This document shows, in pieces, positions 30,835 through 42,930 of a stretch of DNA of 64,000 nucleotides. The DNA is taken from contig JAJVDF010000349.1 of NCBI GenBank assembly GCA_022410635.1, positions 106,681 through 170,680 on the forward strand, read 5' to 3'. This stretch comes from Tretioscincus oriximinensis (taxonomy: Eukaryota > Chordata > Lepidosauria > Squamata > Gymnophthalmidae). Within the stretch, counting starts at the first letter, position 1. Each line of letters begins with the position of its first letter. The position numbers were made by a program, and so were the translations under genes. Below the pieces are notes generated by a model, which saw nothing but the letters and a program-made list of their open reading frames with translations, was not told where the DNA came from and did no database searches.

Positions 30835-33634
30835 TTGGAAAGGTTTTGTCTGTGTGGCAGTCAGAGATTCATTCAACTCCCTCCTTTTTTGTGGCTGAAA
30901 TAAGCAAAGAAAGAAATATTTATAATGTGATCACTATTCATGTCTCTTGGATGCACAGACACTCTCATAGAAAGAGGGAATAAGAGAGATGTGCAAGTTA
31001 TTGAACATTCATTTTACTCAAGAATTTGCTGTTGCTCAGCAGTAGATCAACTGCATGGAAGTTACATGATTGACACCTGGAATTTATCTGGATATAAGGT
31101 CCTTGATGCACAAATTTAGTAATCTGTTTTAANACCTTCAGTAGGATACATTATCTGCATGGGACTAGTGGCAACCTATATCAGATGTGTACTAGAATGG
31201 ATTAGTAACACACATTAGTCTACATAATGGTTGTGGAACCAGGTGCAAGAGGAATGTGTTGTTTGGACAACATGTCAGTCTGACAATTTCATATCCTCTC
31301 TGCAGTAATCTCACAGCCTCTGGAGCCTCTCTGCTGGAGAATGCAACAAGTTTCAGAGTTATTTCAATGAAGCCAGCTAGCACTTAAACCCAGCAAACAG
31401 CAGCATTCAAATGAGCAAGAGGCAACCTCTGATGATGCATGGGTTTCTCTATGTTGCCATTCTCCCACTTTTTGTGATTCAAACAGGAGACTCCAACTGT
31501 TTTTTAGTCACCAGGTTGTGAAGCTTTGACCAAAGTGATGCCAGAGGAGGTAGCTGGGTACTGCCTCCCTTCACTACACTTTGGCTGCCCCCTGGCAAGT
31601 CACTGGCTTGCCATGCACCAGCCACAGCCACGCTGACAGGGGGAAGCCTGGAGTTGCCTTCCCACTGCCACCTTGCTTGCCTTCAAAAGCCTGCCCAGGC
31701 TCTGCCACGACAAGTAACCATAACAATAACGAAAATAATAAAAAAATAATAAAATAGGTTTATCAATGGAGTAAGGGAAAGCACTCTTAGGCTGCAGGTG
31801 CATTAGGGTTAAAAATGGATGCGACAGCTGTTCCAGTGTCCTCTATCCACATTTTCTTACCAGAAAAACCCACTTCAAAGTGCTCCCATCTTTCTCAGTA
31901 TGGACACCATTTGTTTTTGCTATGGAGTTNTTTGTCAAAGTCCAATGTCACTGTTTTTTGCCATTCACGTTAATTCTACTCTGGNTACAGAATTGCCNAT
32001 AGCCACNCTCCTTTGTGCAGGTGCTTCCATTTCAGATTCGCACTGATCCGTGCATAATGGTTGTCCCAGCCAATAGTAAAAGGGGGCGTTCCTCGGCTGG
32101 GTCGATGCACAAGTAATATTTTTGCCAGTTCCTCCTAACCCCCTTTGAGGTAACATCTGTGCACAGGTCCTTTCAGGCAGTGAACTGTCCTAACCTCGAT
32201 TTCGTTATTTTTATTTGTAACCAGGAAGCATGGGAGGAGTTTTGGGCTGACAACAGGAAGGGAAGTGACACAGCTGGGGTTGGGTCTTGAAGAAGCCTCC
32301 TCTCCAACCCCTTCCTGAGGAGAGAAAAAGGTTGCTTGCCGTTCTCTGCTTGTGTGTGTGNGGGGAGCGGCTGCTGCTGGGAACAGAATTAGGGAAGGGA
32401 GGGAGTCACCCAGCAGCTGCAGACAGAGCAGCTTGGTGGGAGGAAATAAAAGGTATCTGATGTCACCATGTGTTCTGTGGGGACATTGAAACAGAACTGG
32501 AAACGGATGGGGGTTTGCATTCACTTCAGATTGGCTTTGGAGATTTCTAGAGCGCTTTCACTTCTGCTTTTAGCCCTAGAGCATCTGCAGCCTTATAGCA
32601 GCTTTCTTTACTCTTTCTATTTTACCATCTTCAGACTGAATAGCAGAGTCCTTGGCCAAATTTGGATTTTGACCAGGGGATTAGCAGGAACACAACATTG
32701 CTTTTCTTATCACTTAACTATCCCTTAAACACTCCAAAAGCATTTTTAAACATACTTTTAAATAATCCAAAATCATTCCTATGCTGTAGTAGAATCANTC
32801 CTGCAGGAAGTGAAAATACTGTAGTCCCCTTTTCCTATGCTCTACATGTCCTGTGACATGTTTTCACNTAATTACAAGGAGTGGTACAAGAATATAGAAC
32901 ACAGAGAATAGAACCTTCATACTTCCTTTTTTTCATCCATTTTGTTAATTAAAGTTATTTTTAAAATAATAATAAACAACATATAATAGAAGAAACATAT
33001 ATACATCCAGCTACCCGTGCATTTATGTATTTTGTATGTATGCATTTATAAATACACTCAGACCTACTGACATCCACATGCGCCTATTCGAGTACTATAC
33101 AAAATTTAGGAATGCCCAATTTAAAAAAAAATAAAAATACAACCCACCTTGATATATATTGTCTTTCTGGTATATTCATGTCTTTCACACTTCCTGTTTA
33201 TGGGTTAGAAACAAGAATGCTTCTGCTTGAGGAAGTACATAAGCCAGAAGATGTCCTCCAATGAAAGGATGGGTTTTTTCCCCAGTAACCACTATCTGAA
33301 GATAAATACAAAAAAAGNCCCCTATTTTGAAAGCACATAAAGAAATATATTTCTGGGAACATTTCCTTTGATTTCCAGAACAGTCCTAACCAGAAACTTC
33401 CATTTTCTGGCTCTGGGATGAATAGATCTTGTGAAGCACATATTTCCCATTGTAAATGTTCCAGGTGTGAAGTGGCAGAAATTCTAATTATGCAGTTCTT
33501 GCCTTAGTCCTCTGCTGCTGCTAAGTCACCAAAAAGCAGCCAGTTAGAAGAACTCCAACTAACCATTTACCCTATATATTACTGTTGTTTGACTGTCTTA
33601 TACGGTATGTAATCTTTCAGCTCTTCTTTTGCAG
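30835..33634. other. Unassigned non-coding DNA
   Basis: A GC-richer part (about 31550-32480) has an inverted pair cccagcc..ggctggg at 32067-32102 and a TATA-like aataaaagg near 32446, but no gene or repeat assignment. Confidence 0.4.
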
Positions 33635-33709
33635 TGCCCAGAGGATGGCAGGATCTTGAGCATCAAGGAAAATGAAGTCTCCATACAGCCAAATGATTTA
33701 TTAGTTTGA
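33635..33709 (+). other. Candidate terminal coding exon, 24 codons plus stop
   Basis: A pyrimidine-rich acceptor (ctttcagctcttcttttgcag ending at 33634) is followed by an open stretch, TGC CCA GAG GAT to TTA GTT TGA. It encodes CPEDGRILSIKENEV... and ends in a stop at 33707-33709. The translation is hydrophilic and non-repetitive. The family is not recognised, and no matching upstream exon could be proven on the same strand. Confidence 0.25.
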
Positions 33710-34450
33710 TGCCAAAACTATGGAGTGTAAGTACAAAGAGACAGAAGCATTTNGAAGTTAAATGTTTTCACTTATCCTTCATTGCAGGCACAGCTCAGAA
33801 TCAAGTTGCTTTCAAAAACTGAGTGCTCCGCCATTTCGATGTTAAGCCTGTCGAGCAAAATGCATAAGGGATCTGAATAATTACATAATTATGGACTACA
33901 CAGGGAACATGAGTAGACTCGTGTGCTGTGGATTGTGGACCAGGCCTTCCATCATTTGTATGAGATGAAATATGGAATGAAAGGAAATGTGCTTGAATGT
34001 TAAGTTGCTCCGCTCCTCTGTTCTCTGTCCAATACCCTATTGTGTATTCCTTGCATACGACAGGATTCTGCTGGTTTCTATTGATCAAGCTCTAGGCAAG
34101 CAAAAAATAAAAACAAAGCACCAATGCACTGTAAATAACTGTGGTAACAATACGTGAAGACGGGGAAGAAAAAAGCATAGGGTTGTTCTTTTTGAAATCT
34201 GATATGAAAACAACTTTAAATTGCCTTACATTTTTGACATCTTAAATTAGATTAAAATCAAAGCAGTTCCAAAACAGCTAAGAGATGTAGTTCCACAAAA
34301 AATTNTTTAGTTAAACACCAGACATTTCATTGCCAAAATAAGTGCCCTAATCTTTAATTGAATTGGAGGTGGAATGAAAGTATTAACTCTCATGCTATAA
34401 CCTCTAAGGCTATTTTTGAGCTCTGTGTGTGTGTGTTTGTCTGTCTGTAT
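33710..34450. other. Unassigned non-coding DNA
   Basis: If the preceding candidate exon is real this would be 3' UTR; an AATAAA occurs near 34106. Otherwise nothing recognised. Confidence 0.35.
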
Positions 34451-34451
34451 G

Positions 34452-34640
34452 TCATAGAATCATAGATTTGGAAGATAACTCCAAGATCACTGGAACCAAC
34501 CCTCTGATCAAGGCAGGATTCACTAAACTATCCAAACATTCTGTCTGAAGAGAGAATGCAGTAACACCAATGGCAATCTGTTCCATTGGTGGATTGCCGT
34601 TATTATCAGAAAGTTTTATTAAAATTTAATCTTTATGAAT
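34452..34640 (-). mobile_element. CR1 LINE 3' end, classical type
   Basis: The plus strand begins catagaatcatagatttgga, the reverse complement of the classical amniote CR1 terminus with ATTCTATG octamers. It continues with the usual ccaaccctctgatcaaggca, and tgttccattggtggattgc. Distinct from the TTATGTTC-tailed subfamily. Confidence 0.85.
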
Positions 34641-35170
34641 TCCCTTGCATATCTGTNCATCACCATTTAGCTCTGACCACTCCCTGGTACACAGTAGAAA
34701 TAGCCAAGTATGGGAGACAGTTTGTTTGAGCCTTCTTGATCCACCATTTTTCCTTCTTTTCCATTGTATCTAAATCCAAAAGTAGAGGTATGGCAAAAAT
34801 ATAATCTATATACTTGCCTCTCATTTATGGTACACAAATAGGAAGAACAAAAATATCTTGATCCATTTTACATACTAAGAACCCTAGCTCCAAATCTAGA
34901 CATTTCCCTTCCAGATTTATCATGTCACCCCATGGTGTTGGAATGGCACTTTTATAATTGCTACAATTGTTCTCTGTCTACTTGTGTGGATTATTCCACG
35001 TGAACAATTTCTGAAGAACACACATTAGTAGTTTCCCTTCCCTGATTGAACACAGAAGTGGCCTAGCAAAGAGTCAAGCAGTACATAATTTAAAATGACA
35101 ATTAAAGAGTCTTTATTTTGAGTCTTCAGACTTTCTAGCATAATTTTGTTTCCCTTGACACACAGTCAAA
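34641..35170. other. Unassigned non-coding DNA
   Basis: May extend the antisense CR1 3' UTR for a short distance; otherwise nothing recognised. Confidence 0.4.
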
Positions 35171-35174
35171 CAGA

Positions 35175-35545
35175 TTGGACAATAAGAATATAAGAGGAAC
35201 CCAGCTGAATGAGGGGACAGTCCCACTGGTTCAGTGGCTCACACAGTGGCTCACCAATTGTTTTTGGCATCTCAAATAGAAGACAAAGGCAAAAACTCCA
35301 CTTGCTTTCAACTCCCTGAAAATGAACTTTAGAGGCATTCTGCCAGATTTTCAACCCAGTACCTAGGCATCCATTTTAGTAGTCATTGATAACACAATGC
35401 CCTTCATGAATGTGTCCAATCTAGTCTGGTTGCTTTTACTACTTATTCTGATAATATATTCCATAGATTGATGACCATCTGGGTGGGGAAAAAATTTCTC
35501 CCTGTAGGACCCAGTAAATGGTGATATAATTTATGTCTGGTAACC
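35175..35545 (-). mobile_element. CR1-type LINE 3' region
   Basis: Begins with a degraded aagaatataagaggaacc end and contains agaagacaaaggcaaaaact, tttagaggcattctgcc, and ggggaaaaaatttctccctg, blocks of CR1 3' UTRs. It shares several blocks with 57222-57400. Confidence 0.65.
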
Positions 35546-35559
35546 ATAATGGATCTACA

Positions 35560-35671
35560 CTGTGATCTCTCTCTCTATCTCTCTATCTCTCTATCTCTCT
35601 ATCTCTCTATCTCTCTATCTCTCTATCTCTGTCTCTGTCTCTGTCTCTGTCTCTGTCTCTGTCTCTGTGTG

Positions 35672-35723
<52 letters not shown>
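35560..35723. repeat. Compound microsatellite (TCTCTCTA)n-(TCTCTG)n-(TCTG)n
   Basis: Three pyrimidine-rich repeat phases follow one another: an 8-bp TCTCTCTA period, a 6-bp TCTCTG period, then a 4-bp TCTG period. The Leu/Ser/Cys-rich ORF across it is translated repeat. Confidence 0.97.
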
Positions 35724-36914
35724 ATCGTCTTCTAGTAAAGACCTTGGAGTTTGAGGTTCCTGCACAAGATCTTACTTTTGGTCTACTAAAAAGAGACTGT
35801 CATTGTTTTTCCTGGACTCTGTTGCAGCCTTCTATCTATGTGAAAAGTCATTGCCCTGAGTAGCCCATCACTGCTGAAACCACAGGATTACTTTCAGATA
35901 TTACTATCACTCGGGACTGTTTGCTTCTTTTTGTCTTTGGGCGATTGTTTCTGCATTGACTTGCAGGCATATTAGGAATCTATCTTTCACATGTTGGTTC
36001 AATAACCAAACCAAGTTATTTGCCCAATACTTATTTGTTTGTTGTTCTGGATATGGCAGTCTCACAGGATCATGGCTTTCATCTGCTTCTTATGATTTTA
36101 GTTTATTGTAGTGACTAGTCAAAAGACCATATGAACCAGAAAATACTTATTACAATTCCATTTGTGAAAATTTTAAAATTAACAAAAAGATAAAAGGATA
36201 AAAGTGTAAAAAAAACTATAAAACCGTGTTAAACAATGTTAGTTACTATCAGTTCAAGTTGGGTTCCAAATTTGCCAGAAACTTACTTATGGAATTTATC
36301 ACTTGGGGCTTTTCTGCATTGGGGTTTATTTTGCGATGCGTCTCAAAACAGGAGGCTGTCAATCCACATGGCAGTGTAGACTATGGCAGACATCAATAAG
36401 CAGAAGGGCCACAGATCCAAAATAATTGACAGCATAATCTTTTGGGTTTTTTTTCATCCATATCTAGTATACTCCCTCTGCATTCTTATGTGGACTGTTT
36501 CAGGGCTTCTTTGCACATCTGGCATCTGAAGTCTTGCCTGGATCTTTACGTTTTTTCCCGTGCTGTTAAGATGTATGCTTCAGTGACCTATCAATGGCAA
36601 TGTTTCATAGAAGGGTTATATCAAAGTACCTCCACANCCTGTCCTCTATTCATACTACTTTCTATATTGACTAAGGTACTGTCTTAGCAATTAATCCATA
36701 GGAGTCATATTGCAGAAATGTTCATGGATGTCCCTTTTTTTTTTTTTTAACCACAGTGACCTTAATCTTTCAAATCTAAACCCTTCCTCCTTTTAGCTTG
36801 TTATTGTCCATTTGCAAGGAGTCTGTTATTGAGGCTTTCAAAAAGCCCTAATGAAAAAAACCTTTTAGTTGAAATTTGAAAGACACCAGGGGAAGACAAG
36901 AGTGAAGACTGGTC
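35724..36914. other. Unassigned non-coding DNA
   Basis: T-run at 36734-36749. No gene or repeat recognised. Confidence 0.5.
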
Positions 36915-36916
36915 GA

Positions 36917-37200
36917 AGAAGAATCGAGTTTTTTTACCCNGATCTTTTCCGGAGCAGCTTACAGAGTTTATTTTTGTCCAAAGGCTTACATCTTATTCTA
37001 TCTTCCCCATCAAGTTAATGATGTTACTCATTTATGTAACTGATATGCAAATTACAAATTTGCATCTCTTTCAAAGAGTTGGCTAGAGCTGCAGGCTAGT
37101 GGAAGGTGCTCACCCCTTCCCATGTCGGACACAGGACTTCAAAACCCTATCTCCAAGATGGAAGACCGCCTTCTTTGTGACTGAGCCATTCGTTGCTGCT
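36917..37200 (-). mobile_element. tRNA-Lys-type SINE, copy E (diverged)
   Basis: The minus-strand copy retains the gctagagctgcaggctagtg middle, a B-box derivative (tccccttcccatg..ttcaaaacc, near 37117-37147) and an A-box derivative (gtgactgagcca). Its tail has lost the TTC repeat, and there is an extra block near 37015-37070. Confidence 0.75.
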
Positions 37201-37869
37201 CTATTCATGAGCTCTATAGATAAGGAGCAAGGAGTGAAAAGGAGTGGAGGTAAAACCAGGAAGAATAGACTTGATTCTTCATCATACGCCCATGTGCATA
37301 TGGAATTCTGAGACGCTTGTTGCTGCCTCATATATCTATCACATGGCCTTCAGCTAGTTCCATTTCTTCTGTTCTGGGAGCTATAAAAGTAGAAGAAGCC
37401 AACAAATAAGAGTGAAATATTGCTGACACAGATTGCACTGCCCTTCTGAGGCTGTGTCTTGCATGTACAAGCTTTAATCAGTTTGTGGTCTTTATTTATG
37501 TGAGAAATATGTTTCCATTTCAGCTAAATTATAGGTTATGGGCCAAAGTGATGCCTGAAAGATTGCTGTGTAAAATTACGAGTATTTGNCTTGATTGATG
37601 GAGCAGAATAGCAAATATCTTATTTCATCGGTTGGTATTGTTCCTGCATTATATAGAGTTAAATCTAGAACAGAGCTTATAAAGCAGCTTGCAAACAGGC
37701 TTCCCTTTTTCCACAAGGATTTTTTTTTTTATGATTTCCACATGTAAGCTTCATATACTGGTTTAAATATTGCATCCTCTGGAACCCACCTAGTAAATAA
37801 AAGGCTTTTTTCATGNGCTGCATGGATTATGGAGAGGAACTCAGTATATGTAGATTAGAACATTTTTCT
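37201..37869. other. Unassigned non-coding DNA
   Basis: No recognised feature. Confidence 0.5.
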
Positions 37870-37874
37870 CTGGC

Positions 37875-38262
37875 CCAGGAGTGAGATGAAGGGTCTTCTG
37901 TTTGGTGGCACCTCCTGGACTAGCTAACTTCATACTGCTGACCAGAACAATGGCTGGACACACATCATACTGGTTTTGAAAGAGCTGCATTGGCTGCCAA
38001 TCTGCTACTGAGTCCAATCAAAGAGATAAACTTAACGTATAAGACCCTAAATAACTTGGGCTCCAAATACCTAAAGGGACACCTTAAGATCTGCAGAGGA
38101 GGTCCTCCTGGTTGTAGCACCCCTCTCAACAGTAAAGGGAGTGCGAACTCAGAGTAGGGTTTTCTCCAAACTATGCCCAGACTATGGAATAGTCCCCTGC
38201 TCAGGCTGCATAAGTCAACATTAATGTATTATTTCAGAAAATCTTTGAAGACAGAAGAAGAA
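37875..38262 (+). mobile_element. L2 ORF2 C-terminal fragment
   Basis: Translates in pieces to the L2 ORF2 end: a KELHWLPICY motif at about 37978-38010, then TYKTLNNLGSKYL-like sequence near 38036-38075. The same region on the minus strand at 45721-45954 has the homologous motifs. It ends abruptly against a CR1 fragment in the same orientation. Confidence 0.8.
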
Positions 38263-38264
38263 GC

Positions 38265-39230
38265 CTCATCAAATGTTCCTAAAAAGCTTGGAATACAAGA
38301 ACAGACCATGTCTTGGATTGGAAACTGACTAAAAGACAGAAAACGGAAGGTAGTAATAAATGGGCAGTTCTCTGGGTGGAAAGAGGTGAGAAATGGAGTA
38401 CCCTTAGGGTTCATTACTGGGACCTCTGCTTTTCATATGCAATCTGGATGCCAAGGTAAATAATGAACTAGTCAAGCTCACTGAGGATACTTAATTGTTC
38501 AGGGTAGTGAAAACTGAAAGTGATTGTACACTGCTCCAGAATGATCTATTGAAATTAGGTGCGTGGGCAACAAAGTGGAAAATGCACTTCAACATAAGCA
38601 AGTGCAAAGTTATCCACATTGAGGAAAAGAACCCTAATTACTCCTTCCAACTGATGGGAGCCAAGTTTTCTGTGACAGATTAGGAAAAGGATCTTAGAGT
38701 GCTGGTGGACAGCTCAATGTAGTTATCAACTCAGGGTGCAGCAAGCAAATCCAATGTTAGAGATCTTTATAAATCTGTGGTGAGGCCCCATTTGGAATAT
38801 TGTGTACAGTTCTGGTCACCACATCTCAAAAATATTGTGGAACTAGAGAAGGTGCAGAAAAGAATAGTAAGAATGATCAACGGACTGGAGCACCTCCCTT
38901 ATGAAATCAGGCTACAAAAGGTGATCTGATTGAGCTGTATAAAATCATGCTTAGGACGGATAAGGTGAATAGAGAAAAATATTTTCTTTATCGCACAACA
39001 CTAGGGCCAGTGAGCATCCCTTGATCTTTTGATGCTGCCTCCAGGATCGAGTAACCGATAGTATTCCAAAAGTACCATTTGCAAGGAGTTGAGACCAGGT
39101 TTTGCCTTCTTCTGCTTCAGACTGTCCAGGTGCAACTAGTGGGCCACTGTGTGAGACAGAATGCTGGATTAGATGAACTCCGGCCTGACTGATCAGGGCT
39201 CATNTTTTAAGTTCTTACATTCTTATGACA
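38265..39230 (+). mobile_element. CR1 ORF2 C-terminal fragment and 3' end
   Basis: Piecewise translation matches CR1 ORF2 after the RT fingers: WIGN-LKDRK..VVINGQFSGW near 38315-38375, a degraded GVP-G motif near 38395-38415, and then LGAWATKWKMHFNISKCKVI (38555-38614). EKDLRVLVDSSM lies near 38680-38720 and VVRPHLEYCVQFWSPH at about 38780-38825. The YADD-type catalytic motif is destroyed. The 3' end with gtccaggtgcaactagtggg and ttcttacattcttatgac follows at 39120-39230. Confidence 0.85.
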
Positions 39231-39239
39231 TATTTTTTC

Positions 39240-39380
39240 CTTTGGTGAAGAAATGCCATTTTCTTTCCCAAGTTCAGATATTGTTTTAATATGTCAATTT
39301 TGTATTTTTGCTTTTCTTATTGGCCACCCTAAGACCTTCAGACATAGGACTGAATATAAGGATGAACAAACAAATACTAA
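39240..39380 (+). mobile_element. L2-type 3' end
   Basis: gaagaaatgcca block, tattggccaccctaagacct block near 39321-39340 and a degraded aaacaaacaaatac tail; inserted just after the CR1 end. Confidence 0.65.
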
Positions 39381-40225
39381 GTTTCCCAACAGCAGAGATT
39401 CTGCCCACAGAATTTTGCCAAATGCTAATCCTGGTAGTTGAGCATTTGTGATTCCAGGCAAAATGGCAGCAGCAGGAGTTAATCTACTCTACACCACATT
39501 TCTATAACAGTTTTCCTGCATTGCAAACAGAGATTGATTGAAGGATCATAGTTTAATTACTAGAGCCCCAGAGCGGAAGGCAATATGCCTTTAAATGGAA
39601 ACTGCATGAAGATGCATTCTACTTGCACTTGAGAATGCATTTGGTCCCTTTTTTGTCTAGTAGCATGTGGTCATCATATTCCCAATGTTCTACTGCTCCA
39701 TGGGACAGTTTGGATCTTATTGCAGTTATTTAATCACTTCTAGCCTCATCCTCCTTTTGGTATGACTGTATGATTGACTTCTTACCAAAGTCTCCAAGTG
39801 GTTCTTTAAATTGCTTGAAATTGTAAAATTTTATTTAGAACAGAGCAGAAGAAACCTGATATCTAATATTCATGATGATGGTGTAAGCCATTTTCCTTGG
39901 GGAACCTCGTACAACATTCTGGATAGGCTATTAAGAAATCGCATTTGTCACAAGTTATCCACATCACTCCATTTGAGATCTCATTGCTGAATGGTAAAAG
40001 TAAAGTCGTGGGATAGCTATCGCCATCTGTTAGTCGTTTGGAAACACACAATTGATCTTAGTAAATTTAATTTGATCTGTGTTCAAGAACATGTTTGCAA
40101 AAATCTAAGGTGATTTTCAAATTAGCACTCTCCACGGCTCTTCACCCAGGTCTCAAGCTGCTGCTGCTGTATAGATCTTATAATTTTAAGTTTATAAATA
40201 AAGAATAAAAAGGAATGTAGTTCNA
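39381..40225. other. Unassigned non-coding DNA
   Basis: No recognised feature. Confidence 0.5.
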
Positions 40226-40300
40226 ATTCATTCATTCATTTATTTAGGAATTTATATCCACTATTCATCAAAAGGTCCAAGGCAGTACCCATGAGTTTCT
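40225..40300 (-). mobile_element. L2-type 3' tail remnant
   Basis: Inverted tail aattcattcattcatttatt followed by tttatatccactattcat and ccaaggcagt. Confidence 0.5.
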
Positions 40301-40394
40301 TTCAAACCATTTTGTGTGAATGAAACTTTAGTTTTCTAATCTCACTTGGTTAATAATAACTTTTAGAATAGTTACTCTTTTAAAGGAATTGTTA

Positions 40395-40556
40395 TTTTCG
40401 ATAACAGCAGATATTGGNTGGCCTTTGCCCTTGCTCTCCCAGGCTACATCTTATCAGGCNATTCACCTCTCAGGNGAGAGCTCTTTTGGACAGTTACTCG
40501 AAGAAGAAATGGTAACAGTGATATAATTCCTTTTCCCTGCCACCATCACTACATGG
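40395..40556 (-). mobile_element. L2 ORF2 fragment, left part of a split copy
   Basis: Plus-strand sequence is homologous to 47125-47282 inside the larger L2 (gcagatattgg, cctttgcccttgctctccca, gagctcttttggacagttac, ccttttccctgccaccatca). It is cut at catggtag by the SINE that follows and resumes at 40858. Confidence 0.78.
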
Positions 40557-40857
40557 TAGAAGAAGAGGAAGAGGAAGTGGAAGAGGAAGAGGGTTCTTAT
40601 ACCCCCACTTTTTTCACCTTTCAAAGGGACTCAAAGCGGCTTACATTCTGTCTTCCCCACCAGCTTGTGGCGGTTCCCATGTATCTACTTGNAGCCAGTT
40701 GCAGTTTCTTGCAATTCATGCTTTCAAATAANTGGGTTGGCTAGAGCTACAGGCTAGTGGAAGGTGCTCACCCCTCCCCACGTCTGACACAGGGCTTCAA
40801 AACCACATCTCCCAGATGAGAGACGGATTCCTTAGCGACTGAGCTATCGGTGCCCTG
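40556..40857 (-). mobile_element. tRNA-Lys-type SINE, copy F, nested in L2
   Basis: Complete minus-strand copy: interrupted GAA/GAG tail, ttataccccca..aaagggactcaaagcggctt tail region, the ggctagagctacaggctagt middle, B-box derivative near 40790-40803 and A-box ttagcgactgagctatcgg near 40831-40849. It sits between co-linear L2 segments, hence is younger than that L2 copy. Confidence 0.9.
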
Positions 40858-40985
40858 ATAGGCATGATAATGCGCTCTAACCTGTGTTCAATCAGATTCT
40901 TGTTGGGTTTGCACCACGTGCACTCCAGTTATCAGTCTTCCTGCTTCATCACCCATAACTACCCAGAAAACCAGGGTATTTATAT
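40858..40985 (-). mobile_element. L2 ORF2 fragment, right part of a split copy
   Basis: Homologous to 47283-47405 (aatgcgctctaacctgtgtt, cagattcttgttgggtttgc, accagggta), continuing the fragment interrupted by the SINE. Confidence 0.75.
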
Positions 40986-42690
40986 AAATGTAAATAAACA
41001 TATGAAATCATTACCTATCCGTTATATAATAAAAGGCTTATCTGATATTGGTTTACCCACATGCTTTTCAAAGTGTTCCTGTTTTGTTCCAGCTGGCTGG
41101 AATGTTGAGTGAGAAGGAAGGGCCTAGGGTAGAGGGAGAAATTTGAATAGTTTATCAGTTGAACACTAGTTGTTGGGAGACAGAGTTACTTGAATGTAGT
41201 GTCAGTGAGTTAGCCAGATAAGGCTTCTAGGGTAATGCACTAAGGCTAAAACACCGAAAGTCATTTCAAGGAACAGTTTTTAGAGCCTGTTGTATTTTTT
41301 ACAAGCATCAGGACTCAAAAATTCTTCTTCCCCCTCCCATCCTGCTTTATTGGTATAAAAAAATACTTGCTTTCTCTTTTGGAACAATTTCCATGATGCT
41401 GAGTGCATGTGCATTGTGAAAACAAATGACCACAGGGCAATCATACTTACAATTTTGAGGTATTTATCTTTCATTTCTTTTCAAAAGAATATCTGAGTTT
41501 GCCAGTTGGCTTACTAGGGAGGCCTATATCTGAGCTTAATATATATGTGTTATCTATGCTTTTCCAAACATCTAGACCTTCTCTTTATAGATGGNAAGGG
41601 GGAAAAAAGATGATTGAAATAGCAATAATTTCCCTAAAAGTGCTTTACCATCTTTGAAGCTTTCACTAAAAATGGCTCCCTTAATTCTTTGTAAATGCCT
41701 TGCCTTGCTTGGATTCTTGAACCAATCTCCTGAGGCAAAGGGTTTTTCACCATCAGGCGATACTATTACAATTTACAGAATCAATCGTCTAATAGGCTCA
41801 GAGTTGCTGAAAAGATTGGACTTAACTTTTGCATTTCAAAAGAAAAAAGGATAATCTTAGGATCACTCTGATAAGGATTTTGTCTTAAATGATTTAGCAG
41901 CCAGTGCCACTATGGGGAAAGTATTAGCAATACATCAAAGTAGATTAAAGGTTTTGCATGCTGGTCCCAAATTCTTNTGCTATCCACAATCCTAGGCAAA
42001 TGTTTCTGAAAATGTGGCAGCCATTAATTGTGACTGCCTCACTGGTTATGTATTCGCCAAACTCTGTCCCAAGATGTGACCAGAATAAGACTCCGTGTGG
42101 ACAGGGCCTCTGTATGGTTGCAGCCCTATTCTGTTCTGTCTATTCTGTTCTGTTTTCTAAGCATTTCTTTATCTATAAATTGTGCTTGGAATGGAATACG
42201 CACAGACTGCTGTCATTCCAAAAGAGAAGACTATTTCTTTTAGCCTCATTTGGATAGAATCTTTTAGGTGCCATTTTTGCCTTTAACTGATTTAGTAATC
42301 CATTTTAGGCTCTAAAGCAAATTACTGAGTCTGTGCAAGGAGAGTGGAGCCTAGGACAGTAGATTTTCCCACCTTACATTCTTGTTTTATGGAAAATTAC
42401 ATTGTTCCTTTTGGTTGTTTCGTGCTCGAGGTTTAGACGTTTTGTGTTAACACAGTGGTATGAATGCTTGTTTCATGCATGTTCAAATAGATGGCATTAA
42501 CACTCTGGTGTGTACTGAATTCCATTTAACTACTTTTGCACATTTCATTCAATTATCAGAACTCAGGTTGCATCTATAAAAATGGAAGACTGCAACAACT
42601 TACCAGCAGGCACTCTGAGTCCATTTCTAGAGATGAAATATATGGCACTTCAATGTTTCTCCATGCATTGGCCATGGAGCACCCTTAACT
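40986..42690. other. Unassigned non-coding DNA
   Basis: No gene or repeat recognised; ORFs are short. Confidence 0.5.
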
Positions 42691-42699
42691 GGCCTCAGC

Positions 42700-42835
42700 T
42701 TTTGAACTCAGCTGTTCAAAAGCAAAGNCGTGGGTAGATTAATGGGTATCACCACAGTGTGGTAAGGAAGATAGAATAGCTGTAAACCTTCAAGTGAAAA
42801 ATAACATTGTAAGCCACTCCAAGTCCCTTTGGGTG
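42700..42835 (+). mobile_element. tRNA-Lys-type SINE 3' part, first of a doublet
   Basis: Only the 3' half is present: gctgttcaaaagcaaag, ggtatcaccacagtgtggta, then gtaagccactccaagtccct and a TTC tail that passes into the following microsatellite. Confidence 0.75.
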
Positions 42836-42930
42836 GGACTTCTTCTTCTTCGTCTTCATCTTCTTCGTCTTCTNCNNCTNNTACTANTANTACTANTACT
42901 ACNACNACTACTACNACTACTACTACTACC
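42836..42930. repeat. Compound (TTC/GTC)n-(TAC)n microsatellite
   Basis: The SINE tail starts as TTC/GTC repeats and becomes TAC/ACT repeats; about a dozen Ns fall in 42874-42916, showing unresolved bases. Confidence 0.9.

Noticed and set aside
35549..35863. Leu/Ser/Cys/Val-rich ORF
   Set aside because: Translation of the TCTCTA/TCTG microsatellite.
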